Of a DNA stretch of 64,000 nucleotides, positions 63,337 to 64,000 are shown piece after piece. The notes beneath the pieces were generated by a model. It saw only the letters and a list, made by a program, of their open reading frames with translations. It did no database searches and was not told the DNA's origin. Origin of the DNA: an uncultured Clostridia bacterium (GTDB lineage: Bacteria; Bacillota; Clostridia; Christensenellales; Pumilibacteraceae). The stretch spans positions 1 to 64,000 of the forward strand of contig CALVTM010000006.1 of NCBI GenBank assembly GCA_944362615.1, given 5' to 3'. The translations under genes and the position numbers were made by a program. Positions within the stretch are counted from its first letter, which is position 1. Each line of letters starts with the position of its first letter.

Positions 63337-64000
63337 CTATTTGTCGGGATTATTTAGTTTGTGTCGTAAGACGGAAGCAATATCGACTTTATAGACAATA
63401 TCTATCACCCGCTCTTTGCCCGTATGTTTCGGATGCCCACCGATGATAATACGGTCTATCAGCTCATAGCACATCTCGCGGGTAAGTTCGGGCGCTTCAA
63501 GGTATTTCTTTATGTTCCGTATAAACTCATCCGCGCTCTGTATCGTATTCGTCGTTTCGATAAGTTTTGCCTCCAGCTCCGCTATTTCTGTTTTCAGTTT
63601 TTTCTGCTCCTCAGAATATCTTTGGATAAAGCTCAGACAGATCTCTTCGGGCATTTTGCCTTTCAGCCTATCCTCATAAGCAAGTTGCATAAGGCGGGAT
63701 AATTCCTCCGTGCGCTTGCATTTAATCTGCAATTCCTTCTTGGCGACTTTTATGGATTTTTCCTGCACTTCCGTATTGTGCCGTATAAATTCCTCACGGA
63801 TAGCTTTCTCGTCGAGGACAATTCTTTGCGCCATTGTCCGTATATCGTCAAGGACAATAGCCTCAATGTCTTTCGCTTGAATAAAATGCGAGAAACAGTA
63901 CACCTTCCCTATTCTCATATGATTGCCACAATTGAAATTAAAATTTATCTTTCCGTTTCGGTTAATATAATTCAATTTCATTTTTCCGCCGCAATCGGCG
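63337..64000 (-). CDS. Large serine recombinase, C-terminal half (cut by window edge)
   Basis: The frame is open to the window end. Its first residues inside the window (ADCGGKMK ... NFNCGNHMRIGKVYCFSHFI) belong to the recombinase zinc beta-ribbon, followed by a long coiled coil (KVAKKELQIKCKRTEELSRL, KKLKTEIAELEAKLIETTNT) and a DUF4368-like end (REMCYELIDRIIIGGHPKHT, RVIDIVYKVDIASVLR). This is the C-terminal layout of TndX/TnpX-type site-specific recombinases, which excise and integrate mobile elements. The catalytic serine domain lies beyond 64000. Confidence 0.88.
   Translation of the reverse strand, partial: ADCGGKMKLNYINRNGKINFNFNCGNHMRIGKVYCFSHFIQAKDIEAIVLDDIRTMAQRIVLDEKAIREEFIRHNTEVQEKSIKVAKKELQIKCKRTEELSRLMQLAYEDRLKGKMPEEICLSFIQRYSEEQKKLKTEIAELEAKLIETTNTIQSADEFIRNIKKYLEAPELTREMCYELIDRIIIGGHPKHTGKERVIDIVYKVDIASVLRHKLNNPDK

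Noticed and set aside
1..64000. CRISPR arrays, tRNA or rRNA genes
   Set aside because: No regularly spaced direct repeats and no tRNA T-arm signatures were noticed in the intergenic regions; a tRNAscan/Infernal run would be needed to exclude them fully.

Overview
The window is a stretch of bacterial chromosome from a Clostridia-like member of the Bacillota, probably an uncultured gut-type lineage. The reasons are a zinc-type S14, a small KOW-domain protein between map and infA, a J-domain protein beside DUF5685, a CwlD-like amidase, UGA used as a stop, and Firmicutes-style promoters, Shine-Dalgarno (SD) sites and terminators. Order-level placement is not possible by eye.

Layout. Position 1-72 is the right end of an IS3-family insertion sequence. 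111-5146 (minus) holds smpB, a CPA2 antiporter and rlmD in one operon, plus a zinc-ribbon membrane protein. 5377-21191 (minus) is one 32-gene S10-spc-alpha superoperon from rpsJ to rplQ, including secY, adk, map, infA and rpoA, with a strong promoter and a structured leader of about 235 nt. 21774-23377 is a small accessory patch: an orphan gene, a perfect 18-bp-stem terminator, an apparently frameshifted gene and a lone HTH regulator. 23378-26274 (minus) is a response regulator, a histidine kinase and a cysteine synthase. 26670-32819 (minus) is an anchored extracytoplasmic protein, recF, glutamine-dependent NAD synthetase and an alpha/beta hydrolase. 33017-33805 (plus) is a TraX-like membrane protein. 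33996-39191 (minus) is a P-loop protein, thrC, trpS, DUF5685, a J-like protein and a membrane protein. An aminotransferase and a 73-residue membrane protein follow (minus). 41242-44717 (plus) is a heterodimeric ABC exporter. 44930-52272 (minus) is an orphan ABC ATPase, mnmG, a phosphofructokinase, ppx and ppk. 52490-58289 (plus) is ilvD, leuC and leuD, then leuB, an HTH membrane regulator and a GNAT enzyme. 58485-60639 (minus) is an M1 peptidase lipoprotein and a cell-wall amidase. 60809-62984 (plus) is a metal-efflux pair. The right edge holds an IS200/IS605 tnpA remnant abutting a large serine recombinase that runs off the window.

Functionally most of the window is housekeeping: ribosome synthesis, protein export, trans-translation, rRNA and tRNA modification, NAD, leucine, threonine and cysteine synthesis, and polyphosphate turnover. 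The points most worth following are: (i) four genes whose promoter -10 boxes sit so close to the ATG that the mRNAs should be leaderless, in a genome whose other genes use clear SD sites; (ii) the DUF5685, J-like and membrane-protein cassette, where DUF5685 carries two Asp-rich motifs like class I isoprenoid synthases and the J domain has lost HPD; (iii) the tnpA/recombinase junction, which looks like one end of an integrative element; (iv) a phosphofructokinase with a mixed donor signature; (v) a Zn/Cd-type efflux operon with a palindromic operator but no adjacent repressor. No clearly new defence or biosynthetic system is visible.
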